64,000 bases of DNA, taken from Litchfieldella xinjiangensis (GTDB taxonomy: Bacteria; Pseudomonadota; Gammaproteobacteria; Pseudomonadales; Halomonadaceae). The translations under genes were made by a program, and so were the position numbers. Of this stretch, positions 9,078 through 17,419 are shown piece by piece. The notes beneath the pieces were generated by a model. It worked only from the letters and a program-made list of their open reading frames with translations, was not told where the DNA came from and did no database searches. How positions within the stretch are numbered: the first letter of the stretch is position 1; the number at the start of each line of letters is the position of its first letter. Where the stretch lies: assembly GCF_000759345.1 (NCBI RefSeq), contig NZ_JPZL01000001.1, forward strand, positions 992,001 through 1,056,000, read 5' to 3'.

Positions 9078-9977
9078 CTAATAAAGCGAACTCATCGGAC
9101 GTCCGTTGAGGGTGACCTCGCCCTGCTCGAAGGCAAGATCCAGACTCTCGGTGGCCAGTGGCAAGCCGAGCTGTAACAGGACCAGCGCCGGCGGATCCGG
9201 CCAACGGAAATAGCCTTCGAGCTGCGACAGCCAGTACCGTCGACCTTCCTCACTCTCGAGGTCGGTCATGCGGAATGCGGACCAGTCGTCGCCCAAGAAG
9301 CGCAGTTCGCCGGTGACATCGATATCGATGCCAAGGGTTGGGCTAGACACCTGCAGTGTCTCCAGCATCCAGCGTGGCGGGCGGGAGTCGTCTCCGATGC
9401 GGAAATGGGTCTCGAGGTTCAGGGGATCGACGTGAAGGGTTTCCTCGCCCTGGGCAATATCGAGCGGCCCGAGGCGGGCGTCGACCTGCACCTGCTCATC
9501 ATCCGCTTCGATCAATAGATTGCCGCCTTGGAAGGCGATGTCACGTCCGTCCCGAACGAATTCGAATGCAGCGAACTCGATGCGTGCTTCGACTGCATCC
9601 GACAGGGTCCGATACTCGGCGTGCCAGCGTGGCGCGGCGACCGGCAGGGAATCACCGACTCGTGGCTCCCTGCTGGCGCTGTCGATCGGCACCAGCTCGC
9701 CAGTGGCCCGCGTCGTCAGCAGGCCATGCCGGACCGTATAGGGCACTTCGAGGTTCCAGCTCGGATCGACCCGAGGCTCGACCAACAGCGTGCCGTGCGA
9801 AACGAACCAGCCTCGCTCGACATCGCGCCGGTGGACCTCAAGATCGCTGCGTTCCGTGAGACGCTCGATGGTCTGGGACAGCTCACGTTCGAAGAGCAGA
9901 CTGGAAACAAACTGTGCTGTGGCATACCCCCCGGCAAGCAGCACTACTACAACGACCGCGATCACTCCCTTGCGCAT
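9078..9977 (-). CDS. DUF945 (YdgA-like) periplasm-facing protein
   Basis: This is a 299-residue protein with a single N-terminal membrane segment (about residues 4-24, IAVVVVVLLAGGYATAQF) and a soluble remainder rich in beta-strand. It has the DUF945 pattern, for example ERGWFVSHGTLLVEP near residue 55, which corresponds to the RGxFxS...v element of YdgA. The function of the family is unknown; E. coli YdgA is anchored in the inner membrane. It lies between pgpA and lon on the same strand, with 63 bases to pgpA and a hairpin just after its stop. Confidence 0.72.
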   Translation of the reverse strand: MRKGVIAVVVVVLLAGGYATAQFVSSLLFERELSQTIERLTERSDLEVHRRDVERGWFVSHGTLLVEPRVDPSWNLEVPYTVRHGLLTTRATGELVPIDSASREPRVGDSLPVAAPRWHAEYRTLSDAVEARIEFAAFEFVRDGRDIAFQGGNLLIEADDEQVQVDARLGPLDIAQGEETLHVDPLNLETHFRIGDDSRPPRWMLETLQVSSPTLGIDIDVTGELRFLGDDWSAFRMTDLESEEGRRYWLSQLEGYFRWPDPPALVLLQLGLPLATESLDLAFEQGEVTLNGRPMSSLY

Positions 9978-10018
9978 CCGGTTCTCCCTTTCCCGTCATT
10001 CCGGTCTCGTTGCCGGCT

Positions 10019-10038
10019 CAGGTACCTTTTAGTACCTG
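10019..10038. repeat. 7-base-pair inverted repeat after pgpA
   Basis: CAGGTAC (10019-10025) and GTACCTG (10032-10038) form a stem with a 6-base loop directly after the pgpA stop. No T tract follows. It may mark the 3' end of the ribD-pgpA transcript. Confidence 0.45.
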
Positions 10039-10040
10039 GC

Positions 10041-10514
10041 TCAATGTAGCCACAGCCAAAGATGGATGGTGCCCCATGCATAGACGGCAGCCATCACGTC
10101 ATCGATCATGATGCCGAAACCGCCCGCGACGCGACGATCCGCCCAGCGGATGGGCCAGGGCTTGAAGACATCGAAGATACGAAACACGACGAACCCCCAC
10201 AGCGCAGCCTCCCACGAGAAGGGCACTGCCGCCATGGTCAGCCAATAGCCGACGAACTCATCCCAGACGATACCGGAGTGATCGTGTACCCCCAGGTCGT
10301 GGGAAGTCTTGTCGCATAACCAGATGCCAATCAGCATGGCGATGCCCACCACCCCCAGGTACCAACCCAGCGGAAGCTCCGAGAGCAGCCAGTAGAAGGG
10401 AATGGCCGCCAGGGTACCGAACGTACCCGGCGCCCAGGGCACGGCGCCGCTACCCAGCCCAAAGGCCAGAAAGTGCGTCGGCCGGCGCCATACGCTCGCC
10501 GGGGCACGGTTCAT
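10041..10514 (-). CDS. pgpA: Phosphatidylglycerophosphatase A
   Basis: PgpA is an inner-membrane phosphatase that makes phosphatidylglycerol from phosphatidylglycerophosphate. The 157 residues begin with the family signature FLAFGLGSGAVPWAPGTFGTLAAIP, continue through hydrophobic segments, and contain IVWDEFVGYW and FRIFDVFKPWPI, the conserved acidic and basic active-site stretches. It overlaps thiL by 4 bases (ATGA), so translation is coupled. nusB-thiL-pgpA is a widely conserved trio in this class. It is the last gene of the nrdR-to-pgpA series. Confidence 0.95.
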   Translation of the reverse strand: MNRAPASVWRRPTHFLAFGLGSGAVPWAPGTFGTLAAIPFYWLLSELPLGWYLGVVGIAMLIGIWLCDKTSHDLGVHDHSGIVWDEFVGYWLTMAAVPFSWEAALWGFVVFRIFDVFKPWPIRWADRRVAGGFGIMIDDVMAAVYAWGTIHLWLWLH

Positions 10515-11470
10515 GGCGTCTCTCCCTGAAAGTGCAGCCAGCCAGCAGGCAGCGTATCCGGTACGCCGCGCACCCCCGGCGTCTCGTCGAAACGGCCGAT
10601 GGGTGTCAATGCCAACCCCTGCTCCGCCAGCCGCTGGCAGGCCTCATCGAGGCTAGCCGCAGGCAGGCTGACGAGCAATTCGTAATCGTCACCGCCGCCC
10701 AGTGCCGCACGCTGAGCCTCGCTGGGCCCCAGACGTTCGACCAAACCTTGCGTGAGGGGTAGTGCCGCGACATCGAGGGTGGCCCCCACGTTCGAGGCAT
10801 CGCATAGGTGCTGAAGGTCGGCGAGCAGACCATCCGAGACGTCAATGGCCGACGTCGCCAGCGACCGCAGGACGACGCCAGCCTCGACCCGGGGCCGGGG
10901 CAACAGATACTTGCCCAGTAACGGGTCGTCGAGGTTGCGTTCGCCCGATTGCCAGGCCACCAACCCACCGTAGCCGCCACCTAACGAGCCGGTCACGGCA
11001 AGGATATCGCCAGCGCGCGCCCCGCTGCGGCGCAAGGCCTGCCCTGGGGGAAGCTCACCATGCACGGTCACGCCAATGCTAAGACGACCCCGGGTGATAT
11101 CTCCCCCCACCAGGGAGACCTCGGTTTGCTGGCAGAGTTCGTAGAAGCCACGCGAGAACTCGGATAGCCACGGATCACCGGCCGTCTCCAGGGTCAACGC
11201 CATCAGACACCAACGGGGCTCGGCCCCCATGGCCGCGAGGTCGCTCAGGCTCACCGCCAAGGCACGATAGCCGATGGCAAAGGCCGGAGCAGTAGCGGGA
11301 AAATGCACATCGACGACGGACGTATCCACACTGACAGCCAGGCAACGCCCCGGGGCGGGCTGAAGCAGGGTACAATCGTCCCCCACGCCCACCAGCACAG
11401 CATCGTCACCTGGCTGCCGTGTGAAATATCGGGCGATCAGCTCGAACTCGCTGGGCATCGGGCTAGACAT
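10511..11470 (-). CDS. thiL: Thiamine-monophosphate kinase
   Basis: ThiL phosphorylates thiamine monophosphate to the active cofactor thiamine pyrophosphate. The 319 residues show the AIRS/PurM-like fold, with LVGVGDDCTLLQP near residue 25 (Mg-ATP binding), SLSDLAAMGAEPRW, and GGDITRG near residue 119. The C-terminal part contains DVSDGLLADLQHL and GGGDDYELLVSLP. It lies 12 bases after nusB and overlaps pgpA by 4 bases. Pairing with riboflavin genes is a common cofactor-operon layout in gammaproteobacteria. Confidence 0.95.
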   Translation of the reverse strand: MSSPMPSEFELIARYFTRQPGDDAVLVGVGDDCTLLQPAPGRCLAVSVDTSVVDVHFPATAPAFAIGYRALAVSLSDLAAMGAEPRWCLMALTLETAGDPWLSEFSRGFYELCQQTEVSLVGGDITRGRLSIGVTVHGELPPGQALRRSGARAGDILAVTGSLGGGYGGLVAWQSGERNLDDPLLGKYLLPRPRVEAGVVLRSLATSAIDVSDGLLADLQHLCDASNVGATLDVAALPLTQGLVERLGPSEAQRAALGGGDDYELLVSLPAASLDEACQRLAEQGLALTPIGRFDETPGVRGVPDTLPAGWLHFQGETP

Positions 11471-11482
11471 CGTCCGGGCATG

Positions 11483-11980
11483 TCAGCGACGGGCGCTGAC
11501 CTCTTGATAGCGCAGCCGGGCGGCAAGCTTGTCGAGTATGCCGTTGACGTACTTGTGCCCATCGGTCGCCCCGAAGGATTTGGCCAGTTCGACCCCCTCG
11601 TTGATCACCGCCCGGTACGGGACTTCCATACGCCGGGACAGCTCGTAGGCACCCAGGCGCAGGATGGCGAGTTCGATCGGGTCGAGATCCTGGATACGGC
11701 GGTCGAGCAACGGTTCGATGCTGGCGTCCAGATCGGCCTGGAAGCGAGCCACGTTGATCAGCAATTCATGGAACAGTGCCAGGTCGGCGATCTCCATGAC
11801 CTTGCGCCAGTTCTCGTGTGCCTCGAGATCATCATCGGCAATCTGGCTGCGAAACTCGGCTTCCACCGTGGTGATCGGCTTGCCGGTCATCTGCCATTGG
11901 TAGAGCCCCTGGACGGCAAGCTCTCGCGCGGCGCGACGTGCCTCCTGGGCCTTGGAAGGCTGGCGACGCGTCTGGCTCAT
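11483..11980 (-). CDS. nusB: Transcription antitermination factor NusB
   Basis: NusB forms a heterodimer with S10 (NusE) that binds boxA RNA in rRNA operons and prevents early termination. The 165-residue all-helical protein has the family features [17 protein letters not shown] at the N-terminus, [15 protein letters not shown] in the middle, and [29 protein letters not shown] near the C-terminus. It overlaps ribH by 4 bases and is followed by thiL after 12 bases, the classical ribH-nusB-thiL order. Confidence 0.96.
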   Translation of the reverse strand: MSQTRRQPSKAQEARRAARELAVQGLYQWQMTGKPITTVEAEFRSQIADDDLEAHENWRKVMEIADLALFHELLINVARFQADLDASIEPLLDRRIQDLDPIELAILRLGAYELSRRMEVPYRAVINEGVELAKSFGATDGHKYVNGILDKLAARLRYQEVSARR

Positions 11981-12459
11981 TGCTCACCCCCGAAATGGCG
12001 CAGCAACGAGACCATCTCCATGGCGGCCATGGCCGCTTCGGCCCCCTTGTTGCCCGCCTTGGTGCCGGAACGCTCGATGGCCTGTTCGATGGAATTGACG
12101 GTAAGTACGCCGTTGGCAATCGGTGTATCGAATTCGAGCTGCAGGTTGCCAAGGGCTGCGTTGCAGCCTCCGGCGACATATTCGAAATGCGGGGTGCCAC
12201 CACGAATCACGGCCCCCAGGGCAATTACCGCATCGGGCTTGACGACACGCAAGGCCCGCTTGACGGCCAGCGGCAATTCCCAGGCGCCTGGAACATGAAC
12301 GATATCAATGCGTTCGCTGTCGACCCCATGACGCACCAGGCTGTCGATGGCACCTTCGACCAGGCTATCGACCACATGATGGTTGAAACGGCCCACCACG
12401 ATCACGTAGCGGCCATCGACATCGGTGAAGTCACCTTCGACTTGAGAGATAGGTTGCAT
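11977..12459 (-). CDS. ribH: 6,7-dimethyl-8-ribityllumazine synthase
   Basis: RibH condenses 3,4-dihydroxy-2-butanone 4-phosphate with the pyrimidine made by RibD, the next-to-last step of riboflavin synthesis. The 160-residue protein contains [17 protein letters not shown], where the substrate-binding segment lies, and [17 protein letters not shown], which includes the catalytic histidine region. ATG 12459 (MQPISQVEG) is preferred over the upstream in-frame start at 12501 because AGGA lies 9 bases before it and the family begins there. It overlaps nusB by 4 bases and follows ribBX after a 116-base gap. Confidence 0.95.
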   Translation of the reverse strand: MQPISQVEGDFTDVDGRYVIVVGRFNHHVVDSLVEGAIDSLVRHGVDSERIDIVHVPGAWELPLAVKRALRVVKPDAVIALGAVIRGGTPHFEYVAGGCNAALGNLQLEFDTPIANGVLTVNSIEQAIERSGTKAGNKGAEAAMAAMEMVSLLRHFGGEQ

Positions 12460-12575
12460 GGTTTTCAATCCTGCTAAACGACAACGCACCACGATCGGCA
12501 CGTGCTAAAGGGGGCTGACGCGCCCCACGAACGACGCCACACTGCACGATAACAGCCGGGCCGCGCCAGAGTACA

Positions 12576-13712
12576 TCAAGGACTCACACGATCCACGACC
12601 TCGAGATCGAAACCGGACAATGCCGAGAACTTCCAGGGCGAACTGAGAAGACGCATCTTGCCGACCCCAAGGTCCCGGAGTATCTGTGACCCGGTACCAA
12701 TGGTCAGGTAGTTGCCGGCGCCATCGGACTCGCTGCTGCGCGGTGCCCGCTTTCGCTCCAGCAGAACATCGAGTTGCGCCTTGAAATCCTGGTGTTCCCG
12801 CCCGTCATCGAGCAGAACGAAAACGCCTCGCTCGGCTGCGGCGATTTCGGCCAGCGCCCCTTGAGCCGTCCAGCTCTGGCTATCCGGCTTGGACAGGGTC
12901 AGCAAGTCGCGAAGCGTATCGGCCAGGTGCACCCGAACGGTGGTGGGTTGCTCGGGGTCGGGACGTCCCTTGACCAGGGCCAGGTGGTGCGCCCCCTGGA
13001 TGCGATCCCGAAAGACGTGCAGCACCATCTCGCCGAAGGCGGTGGCCACCGGTGTTGCCTCGAGATGCTCGACGGTCTGCTCGTTATGGATACGATAGTG
13101 TATCAGGTCGGCAATGGTGCCGATCTTGAGGCCGTGTTCGGCGGCGAAGCGCTCGAGTTCGGGACGACGCGCCATGCTGCCGTCGTCGTTCATCACCTCG
13201 CAGATGACCCCGCTGGGGTCGAGACCGGCCATCGAGGCCAGGTCGCACGCGGCTTCGGTGTGCCCGGCACGACGCAGCACGCCACCCGGCTCGGCCATCA
13301 ACGGAAAGATGTGACCGGGCTGTACGATATCCTCGGCACGCGCATCGCGTGCGACGGCGGCCTGCACGGTACGCGCGCGGTCAGCCGCCGAGATTCCCGT
13401 CGACACGCCTTCGGCGGCCTCGATGGAAAGCGTGAACTTGGTGCCATAGCCCGAGCCATTGTCACGCACCATCAGCGGTAGCTTGAGGCGCTCGCAACGC
13501 TCCCGCGTCATGGGCAGACAGATCAGGCCCCGCGCATGCCGGGCCATGAAGTTGATGTGCTCGGCCTGGACCTTCTCGGCCGCCATGATGACATCGCCTT
13601 CATTCTCACGATCCTCATCGTCCATGAGGATCACCATCTTGCCTTGGCGGATATCGTCGATCAGCTCTTCGACCCGTGCCAGGCTGGATGCCTGCGTCGC
13701 ATCGTTCACCAT
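12576..13712 (-). CDS. ribB: 3,4-dihydroxy-2-butanone 4-phosphate synthase with a degenerate GTP cyclohydrolase II domain (RibBX type)
   Basis: The N-terminal half (about 1-205) is a complete Rib[17 protein letters not shown] binds metal, and [16 protein letters not shown] and [11 protein letters not shown] complete the active site. It converts ribulose 5-phosphate to the 4-carbon riboflavin precursor. The C-terminal half (about 210-378) aligns with GTP cyclohydrolase II by its end ([25 protein letters not shown]). It lacks the zinc cysteines: the usual RVHSEC...RCDCG region reads [12 protein letters not shown], and the RQEGRG motif is lost. It should therefore not make the pyrimidine precursor, so a separate RibA is needed. 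It is 378 residues long and sits between ribD and ribH. Confidence 0.92.
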   Translation of the reverse strand: MVNDATQASSLARVEELIDDIRQGKMVILMDDEDRENEGDVIMAAEKVQAEHINFMARHARGLICLPMTRERCERLKLPLMVRDNGSGYGTKFTLSIEAAEGVSTGISAADRARTVQAAVARDARAEDIVQPGHIFPLMAEPGGVLRRAGHTEAACDLASMAGLDPSGVICEVMNDDGSMARRPELERFAAEHGLKIGTIADLIHYRIHNEQTVEHLEATPVATAFGEMVLHVFRDRIQGAHHLALVKGRPDPEQPTTVRVHLADTLRDLLTLSKPDSQSWTAQGALAEIAAAERGVFVLLDDGREHQDFKAQLDVLLERKRAPRSSESDGAGNYLTIGTGSQILRDLGVGKMRLLSSPWKFSALSGFDLEVVDRVSP

Positions 13713-13813
13713 GCAAACTCCGAACAGTGGTTGCGGGCGTGATGACCGCTGAATCCGCTCCTCAGGCGTACCGCCTGGGGTGCTCCCCCGCGCAATCGGC
13801 GCTCAGGGTACCT

Positions 13814-13867
13814 TGGCGCGGCGTCGGGCGCCAGTAGGAAGGCCCCTGGCGCGCTGTCGGGCGTCAG
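13814..13867. repeat. Imperfect 21-base direct repeat between ribBX and ribD
   Basis: Two 21-base units (13814-13834 and 13847-13867), both beginning TGGCGCG and containing GTCGGGCG, differ at three positions and lie 33 bases apart. The second runs over the ribD stop codon. They fill most of the space where many relatives carry ribE. Each unit is partly self-complementary (GGCGC...GCGCC), so hairpins are possible. Confidence 0.6.
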
Positions 13868-15000
13868 CGCAGCGCCTCGGCCACAGGGCGGGCAATGATG
13901 CGCCAGTCGCGCCCAACCGCGCGGATGTCGTCGATGTCCAGGCTACGCTGCTGATCCATGCGCTCCATGCCCGGCAGAGCGAACAGCGGGCGAGCCTCGC
14001 CCCCCAGCAGGATCGGCGCCATGAACAGATGGATCTCATCCACCAGTTCGGCATCGAGCATGGCCCCGGCCAATGTCGCCCCGGTCTCGAGCAGCACTTC
14101 GTTGGCCTCTTCAGCGTGCGCCAGGTAGCGGAGCAACGATGCAAGCTCGACCCGCCCTTCCGGACTGGCGGGCAGTATCAGTACCTCGGCACCCGCCGAT
14201 TCGAGACGCTGGCGTCGCTCGGCATCGTCACTGCATGTGGCGATCAGGGTGCGGCCCGGCTCACGCAGGCAGGCCGCCGCCAAGGGCAGGCGCAGTTGGG
14301 TATCGACGATCACGCGCAGCGGCTGGCGCCGAGCGATTGCCTCACCCTCCTCCAGCTGCAACTGCTCGGGCCGAATCGTCAGCCGCGAATTGTCGAAGAT
14401 GATCGATTCCACCCCGCTGATGATGGCACTCGAACGGGCACGCAAACGCTGAACCTCGGTACGGGCCGCCGGGCCCGTGATCCATTGGGATTCACCGGAG
14501 CGCATGGCCGTGCGCCCATCGAGACTGGTCGCCATCTTGAGGCGCACGAACGGGCGGCCGCGCTCCATGCGCGAGAGGAAGCCGGGATTCAGCCGCCGTG
14601 ACTCGTGTTCGAGTATGCCGGTTATCACATCGATGCCCGCATCGCGCATGATGGCAAGGCCCGCGCCGGCCACCTGGGGGTTGGGATCCTGCATGGCGAC
14701 CACGACCCGCGCGACGCCCGCCTCGACCAAGGCGTCGGCACAGGGGCCGGTACGCCCATGATGGGCACAGGGTTCCAGCGTGACATAGGCCGTTGCGCCC
14801 CTGGCCGCCTCGCCCGCGGCATGCAGCGCATTGATTTCGGCATGCGGCTCGCCGGCCCGTCGATGAAAGCCCTCGCCGACTACATGGCCATCGCGTACCA
14901 GCACGCACCCGACCCGCGGATTGGGATCGGTGGTATAGAGGCCGTGGCGGGCCAGGGTCAGCGCCCGGGCCATCCATGTCTCATGGGTCTGCTTGGGCAT
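13864..15000 (-). CDS. ribD: Bifunctional riboflavin deaminase/reductase RibD
   Basis: RibD deaminates the first pyrimidine intermediate and then reduces its ribosyl chain with NADPH. The deaminase domain (about 1-145) has the zinc motif HAEINAL, then EPCAHHGRTGPCADAL. The reductase domain (about 150-370) begins RPFVRLKMATSLDGRTAM and includes SQWITG. The product is 378 residues from ATG 15000, which has GAG at a good distance; a GTG at 15006 overlapping the nrdR stop (GTGA) is an alternative. It follows nrdR almost without a gap. No riboflavin synthase gene follows, unlike the common ribD-ribE-ribBA order. Confidence 0.94.
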   Translation of the reverse strand: MPKQTHETWMARALTLARHGLYTTDPNPRVGCVLVRDGHVVGEGFHRRAGEPHAEINALHAAGEAARGATAYVTLEPCAHHGRTGPCADALVEAGVARVVVAMQDPNPQVAGAGLAIMRDAGIDVITGILEHESRRLNPGFLSRMERGRPFVRLKMATSLDGRTAMRSGESQWITGPAARTEVQRLRARSSAIISGVESIIFDNSRLTIRPEQLQLEEGEAIARRQPLRVIVDTQLRLPLAAACLREPGRTLIATCSDDAERRQRLESAGAEVLILPASPEGRVELASLLRYLAHAEEANEVLLETGATLAGAMLDAELVDEIHLFMAPILLGGEARPLFALPGMERMDQQRSLDIDDIRAVGRDWRIIARPVAEALR

Positions 15001-15002
15001 GT

Positions 15003-15482
15003 TCACTGCTCGTCGTTGGGCGGAAACTGGGGTTCCTGGGCGAGTCGGTCGATTTCAGCACGGAATTCATCGATATCCTGAAAGCGGCGATAAACCGAGG
15101 CAAAGCGTATGTAGGCTACCTGGTCGAGGCGTTTCAGGGCCCGCATCACTTCCTCACCGATCTCGCGTGATTGGATCTCTCGCTCGCCCCTGGCGCGCAG
15201 GCGCTGACGCATGCGCTCCACGGCAGCCTCGATCGACTCGGCACTCACCGGACGCTTTTCCAAGGCCCGCAACATGCCGGCCCGCAGCTTGGCCTCGTCG
15301 AAGCTTTCTCGCGACCCGTCGGATTTGACCACGCGGGGCATGATCAATTCAGCCGTCTCGTAGGTCGTGAAGCGTTCACTGCACACGGCGCATTGACGGC
15401 GGCGGCGGACCTGATCGCCATCGGCGACCAGTCGGGAATCGGTCACCTTGGTGTCGTGCGTACCGCAGAAAGGACAATGCAT
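15003..15482 (-). CDS. nrdR: Transcriptional repressor NrdR
   Basis: NrdR represses ribonucleotide reductase genes, sensing ATP/dATP through its ATP-cone. The 159-residue protein starts with the zinc ribbon [15 protein letters not shown]...[12 protein letters not shown]. The ATP-cone follows at about 45-135, beginning [29 protein letters not shown]. It is the first gene of the nrdR-ribD series, a linkage common in gammaproteobacteria. It is divergent from the sugar phosphorylase gene across a 155-base gap that must hold both promoters. Confidence 0.97.
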   Translation of the reverse strand: MHCPFCGTHDTKVTDSRLVADGDQVRRRRQCAVCSERFTTYETAELIMPRVVKSDGSRESFDEAKLRAGMLRALEKRPVSAESIEAAVERMRQRLRARGEREIQSREIGEEVMRALKRLDQVAYIRFASVYRRFQDIDEFRAEIDRLAQEPQFPPNDEQ

Positions 15483-15558
15483 CGATGGGGCCCGGGATAT
15501 AAAAGCGGAGTTTACCGAGGTATTGTAACGGTTTGGCGTTATAGGCGCACAGCCTTGT

Positions 15559-15584
15559 ACGTGCCGGACGAGCTTCTGGCACGT
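15559..15584. repeat. 7-base-pair inverted repeat in the nrdR/ggaP gap
   Basis: ACGTGCC (15559-15565) and GGCACGT (15578-15584) are exact inverted complements 12 bases apart. The right arm overlaps the proposed -24 element of ggaP. A similar CGTGCC/GGCACG arrangement overlaps the gpgP promoter, so it may be an operator. Confidence 0.55.
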
Positions 15585-15592
15585 CTATCGCA
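15576..15592 (+). promoter_or_regulatory. Candidate sigma-54 promoter of the sugar phosphorylase gene
   Basis: CTGGCACGTCTATCGCA has the -24 element CTGGCACG exactly and TCGCA in place of the -12 TTGCA. The GG and GC pairs are 10 bases apart, the spacing sigma-54 requires. The predicted start is near 15603, giving a 35-base leader that includes the GGAG site at 15627-15630. No clear NtrC dyad was found upstream. Confidence 0.55.
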
Positions 15593-15637
15593 AGACGATG
15601 AGAACGTCCGCCGCCCACCCGAGCCCGGAGCGACTCC

Positions 15638-17419
15638 ATGTCAGCCAACCTTCCCCCGACCCCTGGACGACGTCTCGATGAGCCCGCGTTCATCGACGTT
15701 GCCCGCGAGCGTCTCAACGATGTCTACGGTCCTCGCACCGAGGAGGCGCTTCGTCGCCTTCAGACCCTGCTTTCGCACCATGCCAGCGCCCTGGAAAAGA
15801 TCCAGCGGCCCGCCACGCTATGGAGTGAACGCGATCAGTGGCTGATCACCTACGGCGACTCGCTGCTCGACGGTGACAGGCCGCCCTTGAAGGTGCTCGA
15901 TGAGTTTCTGGAAGCCCGCCTGGGCGACACATTCAGTGGTGTGCACGTGCTGCCCTTCTTTCCATGGAGCAGTGACGACGGCTTTTCAGTGATCCATTAT
16001 CGTGAAGTCAATTCGGAACTCGGTGACTGGTCTCACATCCGCCACCTGGCCAATCATCGGGACCTGATGGTCGACCTGGTGATCAATCATGTCTCCCGCG
16101 ATTCGCTGTGGTTCGTCGATTACCTGGCCGGCTCCCAACCGGGGCGCGACTACTTCATCGAAATGGACCCCGAGACCGACCTCAGCACGGTGACTCGTCC
16201 TCGCAGTTCACCGCTGCTGGTGCCGGTAGCGACGCGTCGTGGCAAGCGTCATCTCTGGGCGACGTTCTCCGAAGACCAGATCGATCTCAACTTCGCCAAC
16301 CCCGATGTACTGCTGGAGTTCATCGGCATCCTGCTCTTCTATATCGAACAGGGCGCCAGGATCATTCGCCTCGATGCCATCGCCTTCCTGTGGAAAGAGG
16401 TCGGCACGACCTGCATCCACCTGCCCCAGACCCATGCCATCGTGCGCCTGCTGCGTGCCGTGGTCGACCATCTGGCCCCAGGCACGCTGCTGATCACTGA
16501 AACCAACGTGCCGCACCGCGAGAACCTAAGTTACTTCGGTCTTGAGCGCATGACGCCAGACCAGGAAATGCCCGACGAAGCCCATCTGGTCTACCAGTTC
16601 ACACTGCCACCGCTACTGGTGCATACCCTGACCAGCGGCGAAGCCGGGACACTGGCCACCTGGCTGCGTAGCCTGCCGGCCCTGCCTTCTGGCTGCAGCT
16701 ATCTCAATTTTACGGCGAGTCATGACGGCATCGGGGTCCGTGCGCTCGAGGGCCTGCTCCCCGATTACGAAGTTGACTCCCTGCTCGAGCTCATGCATCG
16801 CTTCGGTGGCTTCGTCAGCATGCGGGCCAATGCGGATGGCACGGATACCCCGTACGAGATCAATATCGGTTATTTCGAAGCGCTCAAGGGCACCCGGCGC
16901 GGCCCGGACCCCTGGCAGGCCGAACGCTTCCTGTGCAGTCAGCATCTAATGATGGCGCTGCAGGGCATCCCGGCGGTCTACATCCACTCCATGACTGCCA
17001 CGCTCAACGACCATGAGGGCATCGAGCGCAGTGGCCAGTTGCGCTCGATCAACCGTCGTCATTGGCAGATGGACGAACTCGACGAGCTGCTGGATAGCCG
17101 CAACACCCCGACCCGCGAAGTATTCATGGCACTGAAGCGGCGCCTCAACCTGCGTCGCCAGGAACCCTGCTTCCATCCCGAAGCCCCGCAGCAAGTCATC
17201 GACACCCCGGATACCTTGCTATGCATCGAGCGCGGGCCACTACCCAACGGGCGTCGCCTGCTGGCCATCTACAACGTGACGGCCAAGCGTCAGCCGCTCG
17301 ACCTCCCCGAGCTGGACGAGCCAGGCTGGTACGACCTGCTCGAGGATGCACCTTGGGATAGCGAGGTTCGTGAGCTGCGCCCTTACCGCAGCCTATGGCT
17401 GGTGCAACGGGGCACGTGA
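15638..17419 (+). CDS. GH13 subfamily 18 sugar phosphorylase, probably glucosylglycerate phosphorylase
   Basis: The 593-residue protein is a sucrose-phosphorylase-type GH13 enzyme. The nucleophile is D246 (IIRLDAIAFLWKEVG), the acid/base is E288 (LITETNVPH) and the stabiliser is D363 (NFTASHDGIG). YGDSLLDGD and VHVLPFFPWSSDDGFSV are subfamily landmarks. Such enzymes reversibly phosphorolyse an alpha-glucoside to glucose 1-phosphate. Glucosylglycerate is preferred over sucrose as substrate because gpgP and gpgS, which make glucosylglycerate, lie 3 kb away and E. coli YcjM is a homologous glucosylglycerate phosphorylase. The ATG has GGAG 7 bases upstream, and no signal peptide is seen. The 3' end overlaps the convergent Cu-ATPase gene by 27 bases. 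Confidence 0.82.
   Translation: MSANLPPTPGRRLDEPAFIDVARERLNDVYGPRTEEALRRLQTLLSHHASALEKIQRPATLWSERDQWLITYGDSLLDGDRPPLKVLDEFLEARLGDTFSGVHVLPFFPWSSDDGFSVIHYREVNSELGDWSHIRHLANHRDLMVDLVINHVSRDSLWFVDYLAGSQPGRDYFIEMDPETDLSTVTRPRSSPLLVPVATRRGKRHLWATFSEDQIDLNFANPDVLLEFIGILLFYIEQGARIIRLDAIAFLWKEVGTTCIHLPQTHAIVRLLRAVVDHLAPGTLLITETNVPHRENLSYFGLERMTPDQEMPDEAHLVYQFTLPPLLVHTLTSGEAGTLATWLRSLPALPSGCSYLNFTASHDGIGVRALEGLLPDYEVDSLLELMHRFGGFVSMRANADGTDTPYEINIGYFEALKGTRRGPDPWQAERFLCSQHLMMALQGIPAVYIHSMTATLNDHEGIERSGQLRSINRRHWQMDELDELLDSRNTPTREVFMALKRRLNLRRQEPCFHPEAPQQVIDTPDTLLCIERGPLPNGRRLLAIYNVTAKRQPLDLPELDEPGWYDLLEDAPWDSEVRELRPYRSLWLVQRGT

Noticed and set aside
13713-13863. Possible FMN riboswitch between ribD and ribBX
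   Set aside because: The conserved FMN riboswitch core sequences are absent; the gap holds only short GC-rich repeats.
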